A DNA stretch of 64,000 nucleotides from CAYJLW01 sp964370965 (GTDB lineage: Bacteria; Actinomycetota; Acidimicrobiia; UBA2766), in the NCBI GenBank assembly GCA_964370965.1, contig CAYJLW010000010.1:16727-80726 (forward strand). The letters are read 5' to 3'. Under the pieces are notes generated by a model, which worked only from the letters and a program-made list of their open reading frames with translations, had not been told where the DNA came from and made no database searches. Every line of letters begins with the position of its first letter. Within the stretch, counting starts at the first letter, position 1. Shown here in pieces: positions 40,113-49,519 of this stretch. Both the position numbers and the translations under genes were made by a program.

Positions 40113-43031
40113 TCAGACCTTCACGCCTGGGAGCTCGAAGACGAACATGACGCTCCCGTCGGCTTCTTCGCCCCCTGACTCGGCGAGGCCCATGAACGTC
40201 GTGTACTTCTTGGCGCGTTTCAGGCCCTCCTGACTGAGAGCGGTGTTGAAGTCACCCGAGATCTGCACGCCGCTCACTCCCCCGATGAGAAGTGGAGACG
40301 CCGACACGGCGGCACCGAGCTGGGTGGCGGCGGAGCTGAGGCTCTCGGCCACGTACGCGATAGAGCCCTCGATGGTGACCCCGAGGTCGCTCGGGTCCCA
40401 CGTCCCGATCGCGGCCGGAGCCGTGAACTGCAGCGCCTTGCCCAGCGCCCTCACCGCTGTGGCGATGTCGTCGGGCTGGCCGCGCCTGTCGAGCCTCGTG
40501 ACCCGCGGGTTCCCGTAGCCGCCGGCGATGATGGACAGGGCCTTCTCGGCGGTCTGGGGCTTCACCGTACGGCTGCCGGGGTCTGCCAGCACCTTGTCAC
40601 AAGGCGTGTCGAGCACTGGGGGCACGATGGGCACGATGTAGTTGCCGGCGCCATCCTTCGGCATGCTGGACGGGCAGAGGGCGTCCTCGCGGTCGACGCT
40701 GTAGTTGATCAGGTTCACCGCCTGGGAGATCTTCGGGCCCGTCTGGGCGTTGCCGAGGTCGGTCACCTGGTAGCCCGGGTACCCTGCCACGGACGCCGTG
40801 AAGTTGAAGCCGGGGCCCCAGAGCAGGCTCTCGATCACCGTCGCCGACGCCTCGATGGCTCCCAACGGCCCGGCGAAGGCCTGGGCGCAGGTGATCTGGG
40901 TGGCGACGGTTCCGGGCGGTGCCGTGAGGATCGTGAGGTCTGTGAGCACCTGGTTCAGCGTGGGCCAACAGGAGGGCGCCGTGTCGGTCCCCTTGGGGGC
41001 GTCAGGGCTGAGACCTCCGGCGAGGACCAAGATCGCCTTGAGGCCGTCAGGGATGCCGTTCGCCGGGTAGTTCGGGCCCAGCAGGGAGGCGTAGTTCTGG
41101 GACGCCCCGCTCCAACCCCGCCGGCTCATCCTCGAGTCGGTGATGATGCCCAGGCCGCCGGCGTCGACCGTCGCCGTCACCGGGGAGTCGATGGCGTTGT
41201 TGATCCCCTGCTCGGACCCGGAGAGCAGCACGGTGCCCAGGTTGAGCTTGGCATTGGGGCCGAGGAGGCCCCCGGCGAGGGCAGAGAGGTCCAACTCCGG
41301 CAGGAAGCTCTTGGCCGTGCCGTTGAGGAGGGACCTCAGCGTGATGTCGCTCGTGGGAAGGAACGCCGGGCAGGCGGGGCTGATGTCGTCACAGAGCCCC
41401 TTCAGCAAAGGAGGCGGGCCGCCGGACACGCCGGGGTAGAGCTCCCCCTTCACCATGGCGATGGTGTTCAGCGCCGCCGTCGTGTAGTAGCCGGGGTAGG
41501 TGTCGGGGTTCGGGAACACGAACGGGTCGAAGTCCGCCACACCGTCGTTGTCGGCGTCGATCGCCCCCTTGGCGGCGAACTTGATCATCGCCGCCCAGTT
41601 GTAGAGCGAGCCGAAGTACCCCCCGGAACCGTCAGGGAGGGTGTTCTGGGTGAGGTCACCGCCGAGTTGGCCGCCCGTGGTGCGCGTGATCTCCTGGGAG
41701 CGGTAGGTGTTGTTGCGGGTGTCGAGGGACGCCGCCCAGCCTGTGGTGGTGCGCTTCGCCACCATCGGGGGCACTTCGCCGAGCTGCTTCGGTACGCCAG
41801 CGGAGCTGGCGAAGGTGCAGTTCGCCCCCGGCCCGGGAGGCGTGTTGCCGGCAGAGGAGCAGAGCGGGTTCGTGTAGTTCGACTTGCCCAGCGCCCCGGC
41901 GAGCTGGGCGAGACCGGGTGCCAGGGTTCCCTCGATCTGCGTGCGGAGCTCGACAAGGCCGTCGTAGAGCGTCTTCATGTTGGGCACGAGCTGCGTGTTC
42001 ACAGCCCGGCCGCCCTCCTCGAGGGAGCGGGAGAGGACGTCGAGGCCCTCCTCGGCGATCTGCTTGAGGCCGTCGGCGGCCTTGGGCAGGCCCTCCTCGG
42101 GGGACGTGAGCTGCAGGAAGGCCCCGTAGAACTGGTTGAGGGCGTAGAGGAGCGTGTCGGTGGCGCCACCGCCGAGCTCCTGGGCGTCGGCGACAGCCTC
42201 GGCCTGCTCCATACCGATGCCCGGCGTGACGACGATGCGCCCCGAGGGGAGGTCGAAGCTCTTCGTCTGCCCCTTGACCTTCAACGTCAGGGAACCGGGC
42301 TGGGTCGGCGGGAAGAGAACGCCGCTGGCGGTGACCGTGGCGCCGTCGCCCCGGTGGCCGAGCTGGCCGTTCTCGGCCTCGAGGCCCTTCCAGTTCTCGT
42401 CGTCGAAGAACAGCGGCCCCACGGAGACGGTGAGGGGGATGAAGACGAAGCCGACGTCGGTGACTTCCTTGTCGGACACAGAGTCGGTGTAGGTGACCTC
42501 CCGCGCCTGACCGGTGATGTTGTCGACGACGAGCTCGAGCTCGAAGGTGCCCGCCTTGCCCTTGATCTTCTCGAGGTCGGTGACCTCCGTGCCGTTCAGG
42601 CTGTACGTGGTCTTGACGCGCACCGGGAGCTGCTTGTCGCCCCGCGGGGTCTTCACGACGCCACTGCCCGAGAGGAGATCGGCCTGGCCGGTGAAGTAGA
42701 TGTCGGTGGGCTTGCCCGGGCCCTTGACGTCCTCGTTCCAGGTGAGCGTGCTGTCGGACACGGACGGTTTGGGTGAGTCGAACTGCGCCGAGACGTCGCT
42801 GAGGTCGGCCTTCTTCGTGACGCGCATCGTGCCCGAACCCTGGAGGCGAAGGAAGTCGTCTATGGCGACCTGCGACACGGCGCCGGACTCAGAGAGTTGG
42901 GCGACGACGACTTCGGTCTCGGCCAGGGTCGCGTCGGCAGACGCCGCTTGCACGAGAGGCATGGCGGCAGCGGGTACGAGCACCATCGCCACAGCGAGAG
43001 CCAGCCACTTCAGCCGCCGAGTTCTCTTCAC
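40113..43031 (-). CDS. Large secreted protein, unknown function (972 residues)
   Basis: Predicted exported protein of 972 residues. The signal peptide WLALAVAMVLVPAAAMPLVQA follows a basic start. The first 300 residues are beta-rich (VKTTYSLNGTEVTDLEKIKGKAGTF...), then helical stretches (GLKQIAEEGLDVLSRSLEEGG), an acidic loop DADNDGVADFD like a calcium-binding thrombospondin-type repeat (about residue 490), and a Ser/Gly/Thr/Asn-rich remainder. No clear C-terminal membrane anchor or sorting signal is seen. It has at least eight Cys. I do not recognise its family. GTG 43031 has an AGGGAGGGGAG site; the frame further upstream is not used. It lies between the TetR gene and the receptor genes. 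Confidence 0.65.
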   Translation of the reverse strand: MKRTRRLKWLALAVAMVLVPAAAMPLVQAASADATLAETEVVVAQLSESGAVSQVAIDDFLRLQGSGTMRVTKKADLSDVSAQFDSPKPSVSDSTLTWNEDVKGPGKPTDIYFTGQADLLSGSGVVKTPRGDKQLPVRVKTTYSLNGTEVTDLEKIKGKAGTFELELVVDNITGQAREVTYTDSVSDKEVTDVGFVFIPLTVSVGPLFFDDENWKGLEAENGQLGHRGDGATVTASGVLFPPTQPGSLTLKVKGQTKSFDLPSGRIVVTPGIGMEQAEAVADAQELGGGATDTLLYALNQFYGAFLQLTSPEEGLPKAADGLKQIAEEGLDVLSRSLEEGGRAVNTQLVPNMKTLYDGLVELRTQIEGTLAPGLAQLAGALGKSNYTNPLCSSAGNTPPGPGANCTFASSAGVPKQLGEVPPMVAKRTTTGWAASLDTRNNTYRSQEITRTTGGQLGGDLTQNTLPDGSGGYFGSLYNWAAMIKFAAKGAIDADNDGVADFDPFVFPNPDTYPGYYTTAALNTIAMVKGELYPGVSGGPPPLLKGLCDDISPACPAFLPTSDITLRSLLNGTAKSFLPELDLSALAGGLLGPNAKLNLGTVLLSGSEQGINNAIDSPVTATVDAGGLGIITDSRMSRRGWSGASQNYASLLGPNYPANGIPDGLKAILVLAGGLSPDAPKGTDTAPSCWPTLNQVLTDLTILTAPPGTVATQITCAQAFAGPLGAIEASATVIESLLWGPGFNFTASVAGYPGYQVTDLGNAQTGPKISQAVNLINYSVDREDALCPSSMPKDGAGNYIVPIVPPVLDTPCDKVLADPGSRTVKPQTAEKALSIIAGGYGNPRVTRLDRRGQPDDIATAVRALGKALQFTAPAAIGTWDPSDLGVTIEGSIAYVAESLSSAATQLGAAVSASPLLIGGVSGVQISGDFNTALSQEGLKRAKKYTTFMGLAESGGEEADGSVMFVFELPGVKV

Positions 43032-43258
43032 GACTCCCCTCCCTTCGCCAGGCCCGACAGGCGCCCGAGCCGGGCCCGCTCCGTCAGCACACCCATGGGG
43101 CCCCCAGTACGCAGTCGGAACAGAGAAGACAATTTGACCGGGAGCATAGCCATTGCCACCCCGGAACGTGTGCATGCCATGAGGGACCCGCCTCGCGGAG
43201 CTCTTCGCCTTCCCGACCCCGTTCCTTCGGCAAGTCCACGGCGTGGATTCAGTGTCGA

Positions 43259-43278
43259 GTGAACGACCGGTCATTCAC
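43259..43278. promoter_or_regulatory. TetR-type operator palindrome
   Basis: GTGAA-C-GACCGGTC-A-TTCAC: arms of five and an 8-base perfect centre around single mismatched bases, 33 bases before the tetR ATG (43312) and 228 bases before the divergent secreted-protein gene. Autoregulation, and control of the divergent gene, are plausible. Confidence 0.7.
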
Positions 43279-43311
43279 ACGGTGGGGCCTCTACCTCCGT
43301 ATGATGCGCAG

Positions 43312-43971
43312 ATGGACCCCGGTACCGAGGCGGCGAAGCCGCACAGCCGGCGCGCCGGCGCCGAACGCACCCGCGTTGCGATCCTCGAGACCGCCCGCGG
43401 GCTCTTCGCCGAGGCGGGCTACCGGGGCACCTCCGTGGCCGACATCGCGGAGGCCGCGGGGCTCGCCCCCGGCACGATCTACGTCCACTTCAAGAACAAG
43501 GCCGACCTCCTCGCCGAGGTGATCCGCTCCACGGAGCCCAACGATCTCGTCCTCAGCCCCGAAGAGCTCAGCCGGATCTCGGTGGCGGAGATGTTCTCGG
43601 AGATCGCCGCCATCTCGATCCGCCAGGCCGAGACGAACGCTGCCTTCCTCACCTCCATGGCCCACGAGGCCCGCAAGTTCCCCGAGACCCGTGCCGACTT
43701 CTACCGCCAGGTGATGCTGCGCCCGATGCAGGCCGTCGCCGGCCTCCTCGCCCATGTCCCGGGCTGCGCGGAGCTCGACGAGAGCGACCGCCGCGCCCTC
43801 GCCCACGTCTTCTTGAGCGCCGCCGTCTTCACAGTCGTGGAGCAGGAGATCCTGGGGGGCGCCGAATGCGATCCCATCGACATCGAGCGGGTACCCGCGT
43901 TGCTGGGCCTGCTCCTCGAAGGGGGAGTCGGAGGCATCTCCGGCGAAAACCGCACCAAGCGCAAGCGCTGA
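43312..43971 (+). CDS. TetR/AcrR-family transcriptional regulator
   Basis: A 219-residue regulator. The helix-turn-helix is visible in ILETARGLFAEAGYRGTSVADIAEAAGLAPGTIYVHFKNKADLL (about 22-65). The C-terminal ligand domain gives no effector clue. ATG 43312 is chosen because a 20-bp palindrome lies just upstream; an in-frame ATG-like extension to 43243 would cover that operator. It is divergent from the secreted-protein gene and lies head-to-tail with the second transporter, so it probably controls one or both transport systems. Confidence 0.92.
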   Translation: MDPGTEAAKPHSRRAGAERTRVAILETARGLFAEAGYRGTSVADIAEAAGLAPGTIYVHFKNKADLLAEVIRSTEPNDLVLSPEELSRISVAEMFSEIAAISIRQAETNAAFLTSMAHEARKFPETRADFYRQVMLRPMQAVAGLLAHVPGCAELDESDRRALAHVFLSAAVFTVVEQEILGGAECDPIDIERVPALLGLLLEGGVGGISGENRTKRKR

Positions 43972-44035
43972 CGAGCTCCCGGGGGCAGAGATCCCACACG
44001 CGACCCAACCCGCGAGGCCGCAACCACCGAAACGT

Positions 44036-44053
44036 GATGCCGGTCCCGGCATC
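44036..44053. terminator. Short hairpin between tetR and the second receptor gene
   Basis: Perfect 7-bp arms (GATGCCG/CGGCATC) with a 4-base loop, 65 bases after the tetR stop and 86 bases before the next ATG. It could end the tetR transcript or form an attenuator; no T-run. Confidence 0.35.
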
Positions 44054-44138
44054 CGGGGAGGACAGCATTCCCTTGGGCTCGACAGCCCCAGTTCCGCGCA
44101 GCGGGCACGATGATCCCCGGAGAAGGAGACGGAGCCCC

Positions 44139-45638
44139 ATGACAGCTCGGCATCGGACGTCCTCCCTGGTGCTGCTCACCGCCTTGGCCCTCACGCTGGT
44201 GAGCTGCACGAGCCCCCAGGGCGACGACACCTCGACGGGGGGCTTCGGGACGGGCGGCTCGACAGGAGGCAACCTCAAGATCGGGGTCGTGGGAGCCTTC
44301 AGCGGCCCCGTCTCCTACGTGGGCAACGCCGTCCTCAACGGGGTGAACTACGCGAAGGACCTGCTGAACGAGAAGGGCGGCGTCCTCGGGCGCAAGGTCG
44401 AGGTCGTGAAGTGCGACGGCCAGTTCTCGCCGTCCACGGAGGTGAACTGCCTCACGAAGCTCTCCAGCGTCGACGACGTCGACCTCATCGTCACCGACGA
44501 CAGCCAGGGGGTGAACACCCTCGGGCCGGCGAAGACGGCGGCCCTCAAGGTCCCCGTCCTGTTCCCTGTTGCCGCCCCGGCACGCATCGACGTGAAGGAG
44601 ACCCCGAACTTGTTCTCCCTCGGCGCCACGGGCACCGACCCTGCCGCACCCGAGGGCGACATCGCTGTGCTCTCGAAGTTCCTCGTCCAGGACAAGGGCT
44701 ACAGGCGTTTCGCCGTCATCCAGATGGACGTGGGTCCCTTCGCCACCGCGACGAAGGTCTTCCAACAGCTCATCGGCCAGTACGGCGGCCAGGTCGTCAC
44801 CGTGCAGAAGTTCCAGATCGGCGACGTCGACATGTCGAGCCAAGTGCGGGCCGCCCAGAACGCCAACGCCCAGGTCGTGGTCTGCCTGGGCCTCGGTGCC
44901 GACTGCGCCCGCGTCGCACAGGCCATGGCGCGCTCGGGCTACAAGGCGCAACTCGCGGGCACGGCCACGTTCTACATGCGGGCGTTCAGGGAGCTCGCCA
45001 AGGGCGCCACCAACGACGCCGTCTTCACGGTTCCCCGCTCCGAGAACGTCGATCCCGCCTTCCTGCAGTGGCTCTTCGAGTACTTCCGCCGCTACGGCGT
45101 GAAGACGTTCCTCATCAACGGCTCCAAGTCCCCCGACTACCCGGGCCTCGAGCTCCCCGCCTACTGCGCTGTGGACATCTACGCCAAGGCCGCCCGCGTA
45201 GCGAGGTCGACGGAGGCCGCCAAGGTCATCAAGGCCCTGGAGCGCTCCCGGGGCTACCGCTGCGTCGCCACGCAACGCACGTGGTCACCCGCCGACCACG
45301 CCGCCACGGTCGATCCTCCCGCCGAGCCGTGGGTCACCCGGTTCAAGAACGGCCACCTCATGTGGGACTGGGATCCGAGAGGCGTGCCCGCCCTCGAGGA
45401 CGCCCGCTACGCCGTGGAGGAGGATGCGCTCACTGCCGGCTACAAAACGGATGCCGACGCGGTCATCGGCATCGCCGGGGCATACCTCTCCGAGATCGAG
45501 AAACGCCAGGCCGAGATCGTCCCCCGCATCGGCCAGGAGGAGTACGACAAGCAGGTCACCCAACTGAAGCAGGCGATCGCGGCGGCGAAGTCCCTGAAGA
45601 AGTCCGGCAAGGCCCGCAAGCTCCCCGAGATCGACTGA
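44139..45638 (+). CDS. ABC substrate-binding lipoprotein (SBP 4)
   Basis: A 499-residue receptor with a classical lipoprotein signal (lipobox VSC, Cys23) and a Gly/Thr-rich linker. The domain begins LKIGVVGAFSGPVSYVGNAVLNGVNYA, a type I Leu/Ile/Val-binding-protein-type fold, with VVKCDGQFSPSTEVNCLTKL and a C-terminal tail of Lys/Ala helices. It is only distantly like SBP 1-3. GGAG lies 4 bases before ATG 44139. The permease genes follow 77 bases later, so it is the cognate receptor of the second system. The ligand is not predictable. Confidence 0.88.
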   Translation: MTARHRTSSLVLLTALALTLVSCTSPQGDDTSTGGFGTGGSTGGNLKIGVVGAFSGPVSYVGNAVLNGVNYAKDLLNEKGGVLGRKVEVVKCDGQFSPSTEVNCLTKLSSVDDVDLIVTDDSQGVNTLGPAKTAALKVPVLFPVAAPARIDVKETPNLFSLGATGTDPAAPEGDIAVLSKFLVQDKGYRRFAVIQMDVGPFATATKVFQQLIGQYGGQVVTVQKFQIGDVDMSSQVRAAQNANAQVVVCLGLGADCARVAQAMARSGYKAQLAGTATFYMRAFRELAKGATNDAVFTVPRSENVDPAFLQWLFEYFRRYGVKTFLINGSKSPDYPGLELPAYCAVDIYAKAARVARSTEAAKVIKALERSRGYRCVATQRTWSPADHAATVDPPAEPWVTRFKNGHLMWDWDPRGVPALEDARYAVEEDALTAGYKTDADAVIGIAGAYLSEIEKRQAEIVPRIGQEEYDKQVTQLKQAIAAAKSLKKSGKARKLPEID

Positions 45639-45715
45639 CAGGGGGCCATGCCCAAACCCCGCACGGTCCCGTCGTGTCGTCCGACAGAACCGTGTTCTCC
45701 TACCCTGTGCGAACC

Positions 45716-46624
45716 GTGACCGACGCCATCCAGATCCTCGTACAGGGACTCACGCAGGGGGTGGTCTACGCCCTCCTCGCCATGGGTCTCGCCCTCGTGT
45801 ACCGCACCACGAAAGTGATCAACTTCGCCCACGGCGAGCTCATGATCTTCGCCGTCTACGTGATGTACGTCCTGAACCAGAACCCGCTCCGGCCCGTCCC
45901 CTACCCGCTCGCCGCCCTCGCCGGCATCGGCGTCGCCGTCGGACTCGGGACGCTCGTCTACCTCGTGGCCATCAAGCGCGTGACCCGCTTCACGGGCTCC
46001 ATCGGCTGGGTGCTGGGCACCATCGCCGCCGCGGCCGTCATCCAGGAGGGCCTCGTCGCGATCATCGGCAACTCCGAACCCCAGGCGATCCCGGGACCTT
46101 TCGCGCATCTCGGCGTGGTCCGCCTCGGCGGTGTCGTCATCGCCCAGGAGTACCTCGTCACGGCGGCGATCGGTCTCCTGATCGTGATCGCGTTCGACTT
46201 CCTGGAGAGTCGCACCCGCCTGGGGCGGGCGATGCAGGCAGTGGCCGAGAACCCCGACGCCGCCGCGCTCGTCGGCATCAGCCGCACACGCATCACCTAC
46301 ACGGCGTTCGCTCTCGCCGCCGCCACCGCCGCCGTTGCCGGCCTGCTCGTGACACCCATCACCTTCGCGCAGCCCTCCAAGGGCGCCGAATTCACGGTGC
46401 TGGCGCTCACCGCGGCTCTCCTCGGGGGCATCGACCGGGTCCGGGCCGCCGCCCTCGGGGGCCTCCTGCTCGGCCTCTTCGAGATCGTGCTCGGACGGAT
46501 CCTGAACGACGCCGGCTCCTCACTGCTCTCCCTGCGCAACGTCTTCGTCTTCTCGCTCCTCATCCTCGTCCTCGTCATCCGCCCCAGAGGCGTGTTCGGC
46601 GCCCGTGTTGCGGAGCGCGTGTGA
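45716..46624 (+). CDS. livH: Branched-chain-type ABC transporter permease LivH (system 2)
   Basis: Inner-membrane permease of 302 residues. QILVQGLTQGVVYALLAMGLALVYRTTKVINFAHGELM at the amino end and AVAENPDAAALVGISRTRI in the cytoplasmic loop are typical LivH. Several in-frame GTG codons (45674, 45692, 45707, 45716) are possible starts; I chose 45716 because it aligns with system 1 LivH (VTDAIQI/MTDIVQI). No clear ribosome site separates them. It overlaps the fusion gene by GTGA. Confidence 0.9.
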   Translation: MTDAIQILVQGLTQGVVYALLAMGLALVYRTTKVINFAHGELMIFAVYVMYVLNQNPLRPVPYPLAALAGIGVAVGLGTLVYLVAIKRVTRFTGSIGWVLGTIAAAAVIQEGLVAIIGNSEPQAIPGPFAHLGVVRLGGVVIAQEYLVTAAIGLLIVIAFDFLESRTRLGRAMQAVAENPDAAALVGISRTRITYTAFALAAATAAVAGLLVTPITFAQPSKGAEFTVLALTAALLGGIDRVRAAALGGLLLGLFEIVLGRILNDAGSSLLSLRNVFVFSLLILVLVIRPRGVFGARVAERV

Positions 46625-48609
46625 GCAGACGCTTCCTCGTGTACCGCCGCTGGCCCCTCGGCGTCGTCCTGCTGGGAGCGCTGCTCGGCGTCGCCCTCCT
46701 CACGCAGAACCCGTACTACATGCGCCTCTTCATCTGGTACGGGGCGATCTACGCCCTGATCGTGGCCGGCCTCAACGTCCTCACCGGAGCCACAGGGCAG
46801 GTGTCCCTCGGCCACGTGGCGCTGTTCGCGATCGGCGCCTACGTGTCGGGCTGGCTGGGAGTGGCGAAGCTCCCCTGGGCGATCTGCGCCCTCGCCGCCG
46901 TCGCCTGCGCAGCCGCCGGCGGCCTCCTCATAGGGGCCCCTGCCCTGCGCCTCAAGGGTGCCTACCTGGCGCTGGCGACCCTGGCGTTCGCCCTCGTCGT
47001 CCTGCAACTGCTCGAGGCGCTCCCCAAGGCCCTCGACATCCCCGGGGGGGACGCCGCCGTCCTGGGCGTTCCCCGGCCGGCGTTCGGCTCCCTCGTGCCC
47101 CGCACCGAGGCTCAGTACTACGTGTTCGCAGTCCTCGTGGCCGCCCCGTTCGTGTGGGTGTCCCGCAACGTCTTCTGGTCCGCCACCGGCCGCCAGCTCC
47201 AGGCGGTACGTGACGACGAGTACGCCGCCCGCGCCCTGGGGATCTCCGTCTACCCGGCGAAGCTCTCCGCCTTCGTGTTCTCCGCCGCCTGCGCCGGTCT
47301 CGCCGGCGCCCTGTTCGCCTCCATGAACGGCAACGTCTTCCGCAACGACTTCACGCAGGTCGACTCGTTGCGCTACGTCGTGGCCCTCCTCATCGGCGGC
47401 CTCGCCGCCCCCGTGGCCGGGCCGGTCTGGGGGGCCCTCGCCACCGTCGGCCTCACGTACGTGGGCCAGACGTACTTCCAGGACAAGCAGGCGCTCCTCA
47501 CGGCCGTCGTCTTCCTGGGCGTTCTCGCCCTGTTCCCCCGGGGCATCGGAGGCCTCCTGCGGCGCACCCCGCTCGCCCGCTGGCTGCCGGGCCCCGGCCC
47601 CACGCTGGTCGCCGCCGGGGTCCTGCGCCGTGGCGGCACGCTCGCCGACGTCGAGCGTCTCGCCCACTCCGACGCCGGAGCCGACGCCGCTGCCGTGGCC
47701 GCGCTCGCCGGCCCCCCGCCACCGTCGCCGCCGTCGGGCGCCGCGCTGCCGGCGGGCCCCCTGTTCGGGGTGCCGCCCCGCAAGCCGGACGACACCGGGC
47801 GCCCCGTCCCCGCCTGGGGACCCGTCGCCCTCGACGACCGCCCCGCCCTCCTGGACGTCACCCAGGTCTCGAAGCGCTTCGGGGGCGTGCAGGCCGTCGA
47901 CGGCGTTTCTTTCACGGTGCGAGCGGGGTCGATCCACGTCCTCATGGGCCCCAACGGCTCCGGCAAGTCCACGGTTCTGGACCTCGTCACGGGTCTCACC
48001 CGAACGGACTCCGGGCGCGTCAACCTCGCCTCCCGCGACATCACCGGACTGGCGGCGCACCGCCGCGCCCGGGCAGGCATCGCCCGCACGTTCCAGGAGA
48101 TCCGCCTGTTCGGGTCTCTCACCGCCCTGGAGAACTGCATGGTCGGGGTGCCCACACGCCACCGCGTCCTCACCCAGGTCCTCCGGGTCCCGGGCGCCCG
48201 CGACGAGGACGCCCGGCACGCCGCGGAGGCGCTCGACATCCTGGAGGCCTGGGGCCTGGGCGAGTTCGCCGGACGCCCGGCGAGCGCCCTCTCCTACGGC
48301 CAACGCAAGATGCTGGAGCTCGCCCGGGCGGCGTCACGGCACCCGCAGATCCTCCTCGTGGACGAACCCTCCGCCGGACTCAACCCCCGCTGGGTCGCCG
48401 CCATGGTCGACGCCCTCTCCGGCCTCAGGGACGCGGGCCTCACACTGCTTGTCGTGGAACACCACCAGGACGTCATCGCCGACCTCGCCGACACGGTCAC
48501 GGTTCTCGACCAGGGGCGGGTCATCGCCGAAGGCCCCCCGGCGTACGTGCAGCGGCTCCCGACCGTCCTCGACGTGTACCTGGGCACCCCCATCGGGGTG
48601 GCGCCGTGA
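46621..48609 (+). CDS. livMG: LivM permease-LivG ATPase fusion (system 2)
   Basis: A 662-residue fusion as in system 1, but without the long Pro-rich start. LivM part (about 1-320): LIVAGLNVLTGATGQVSLGHVALFAIGAYVSG, RALGISVYPAKLSAFVFSA. A Pro/Ala linker, then the LivG part (about 420-662): Walker A GPNGSGKSTVLD, FQEIRLFGSLTALENC, signature ALSYGQRKMLELARAA, Walker B ILLVDEPSAGLNP. GTG 46621 overlaps the livH stop by GTGA and its own stop overlaps livF in the same way. Confidence 0.92.
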   Translation: MSRRFLVYRRWPLGVVLLGALLGVALLTQNPYYMRLFIWYGAIYALIVAGLNVLTGATGQVSLGHVALFAIGAYVSGWLGVAKLPWAICALAAVACAAAGGLLIGAPALRLKGAYLALATLAFALVVLQLLEALPKALDIPGGDAAVLGVPRPAFGSLVPRTEAQYYVFAVLVAAPFVWVSRNVFWSATGRQLQAVRDDEYAARALGISVYPAKLSAFVFSAACAGLAGALFASMNGNVFRNDFTQVDSLRYVVALLIGGLAAPVAGPVWGALATVGLTYVGQTYFQDKQALLTAVVFLGVLALFPRGIGGLLRRTPLARWLPGPGPTLVAAGVLRRGGTLADVERLAHSDAGADAAAVAALAGPPPPSPPSGAALPAGPLFGVPPRKPDDTGRPVPAWGPVALDDRPALLDVTQVSKRFGGVQAVDGVSFTVRAGSIHVLMGPNGSGKSTVLDLVTGLTRTDSGRVNLASRDITGLAAHRRARAGIARTFQEIRLFGSLTALENCMVGVPTRHRVLTQVLRVPGARDEDARHAAEALDILEAWGLGEFAGRPASALSYGQRKMLELARAASRHPQILLVDEPSAGLNPRWVAAMVDALSGLRDAGLTLLVVEHHQDVIADLADTVTVLDQGRVIAEGPPAYVQRLPTVLDVYLGTPIGVAP

Positions 48610-49418
48610 CAGGCCCCGGGGCGATGGCGGGCGTCGCACCCGCCGTGACGGCGCCGGGCGCCCACCGACTGACGCTCGAGTTCCACGACGTCGGCGTCCA
48701 CTACGGCCCCGTTGTCGCAGTGGACGGATTCAACGCCTGGGTGGGTGCCGGGGAGATCGTCGCTCTCCTGGGCTCCAACGGCTCGGGCAAGTCCACGGTC
48801 CTGAGGGCGGCCTCGGGCCTCGTCCCCACCGCCGAGGGCCGCATCGCCTTCGCCGGGAAGTGGATCCACGGGATGCGCTCCCCTGAGATCGTCCGGCGTG
48901 GCCTCGTGCAGATCCCTCAGGGTCGCATGGTGTTCTCGGACCAGACCGTCGAAGCCAATCTGCTCTTGGGCGCCCACACCCGGGGCCGCCTCACGAATGT
49001 CGTCCGCGACGACGTCGCCGCCATCTTCGAGGCCTTCCCGAAGCTCGCGGACAGGCGCCGCAACCTGGCGGGAACCCTGTCGGGCGGGGAGCAGCAGATG
49101 CTCGCCGTCGCCCGGGGTCTGATGTCGCGCCCGCGCATGCTCATGCTGGACGAGCCGTCGCTCGGGCTCGCCCCGATCATCCAGCGCCAGATCTTCGACA
49201 CGATCCGCCAGCTCGCCGACACCGGCCTCGGGGTCCTCGTCGTCGAGCAGATGGCCCACCTCGCCCTCGAGGTCGCCGACCGCGGCTACGTCCTCGACCG
49301 CGGCCGCCTCGTGGCATGGGGCACCCCCGACGAGCTCAGGGCGTCCGGAAAGCTGGTGGAGGCCTACCTCGGCAAGTCGAGGGGGGACTCCGTCCCCCCT
49401 CGATCTCCTCCCCCCTGA
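48606..49418 (+). CDS. livF: Branched-chain-type ABC transporter ATPase LivF (system 2)
   Basis: ATPase of 270 residues with Walker A GSNGSGKSTVLR, signature TLSGGEQQML, Walker B MLMLDEPSLGLAP and the LivF-typical VQIPQGRMVF. The tail SRGDSVPPRSPPP is unusual and overlaps a hairpin (49377-49403). GTG 48606 overlaps the fusion's stop. It is the last gene of the plus-strand operon; the complex imports the ligand of SBP 4. Confidence 0.93.
   Translation: MTGPGAMAGVAPAVTAPGAHRLTLEFHDVGVHYGPVVAVDGFNAWVGAGEIVALLGSNGSGKSTVLRAASGLVPTAEGRIAFAGKWIHGMRSPEIVRRGLVQIPQGRMVFSDQTVEANLLLGAHTRGRLTNVVRDDVAAIFEAFPKLADRRRNLAGTLSGGEQQMLAVARGLMSRPRMLMLDEPSLGLAPIIQRQIFDTIRQLADTGLGVLVVEQMAHLALEVADRGYVLDRGRLVAWGTPDELRASGKLVEAYLGKSRGDSVPPRSPPP
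49377..49403. terminator. Hairpin over the 3' end of livF (system 2)
   Basis: Perfect 11-bp arms (TCGAGGGGGGA/TCCCCCCTCGA), 5-base loop, ending 13 bases before the livF stop. It might end the operon or stabilise the mRNA; followed by C-rich sequence, no T-run. Confidence 0.4.
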
Positions 49419-49487
49419 AGCCTGCCGCACGGAGTTGCGTCCCCCAAGGCAGTGCCGCCCCCGGTGGGAGTGGCGGGTCACCATCGC

Positions 49488-49506
49488 GGCCGGGCGGAGC
49501 CCGGCC
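49488..49506 (-). terminator. Terminator hairpin after the zinc-ribbon membrane protein
   Basis: Perfect 8-bp arms (GGCCGGGC/GCCCGGCC) with a GGA loop, 14 bases beyond the stop of the minus-strand gene at 49520. The flanking sequence holds a TGACTGACTGAC repeat. It may serve both converging transcripts. Confidence 0.45.
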
Positions 49507-49519
49507 TCTGACTGACTGA

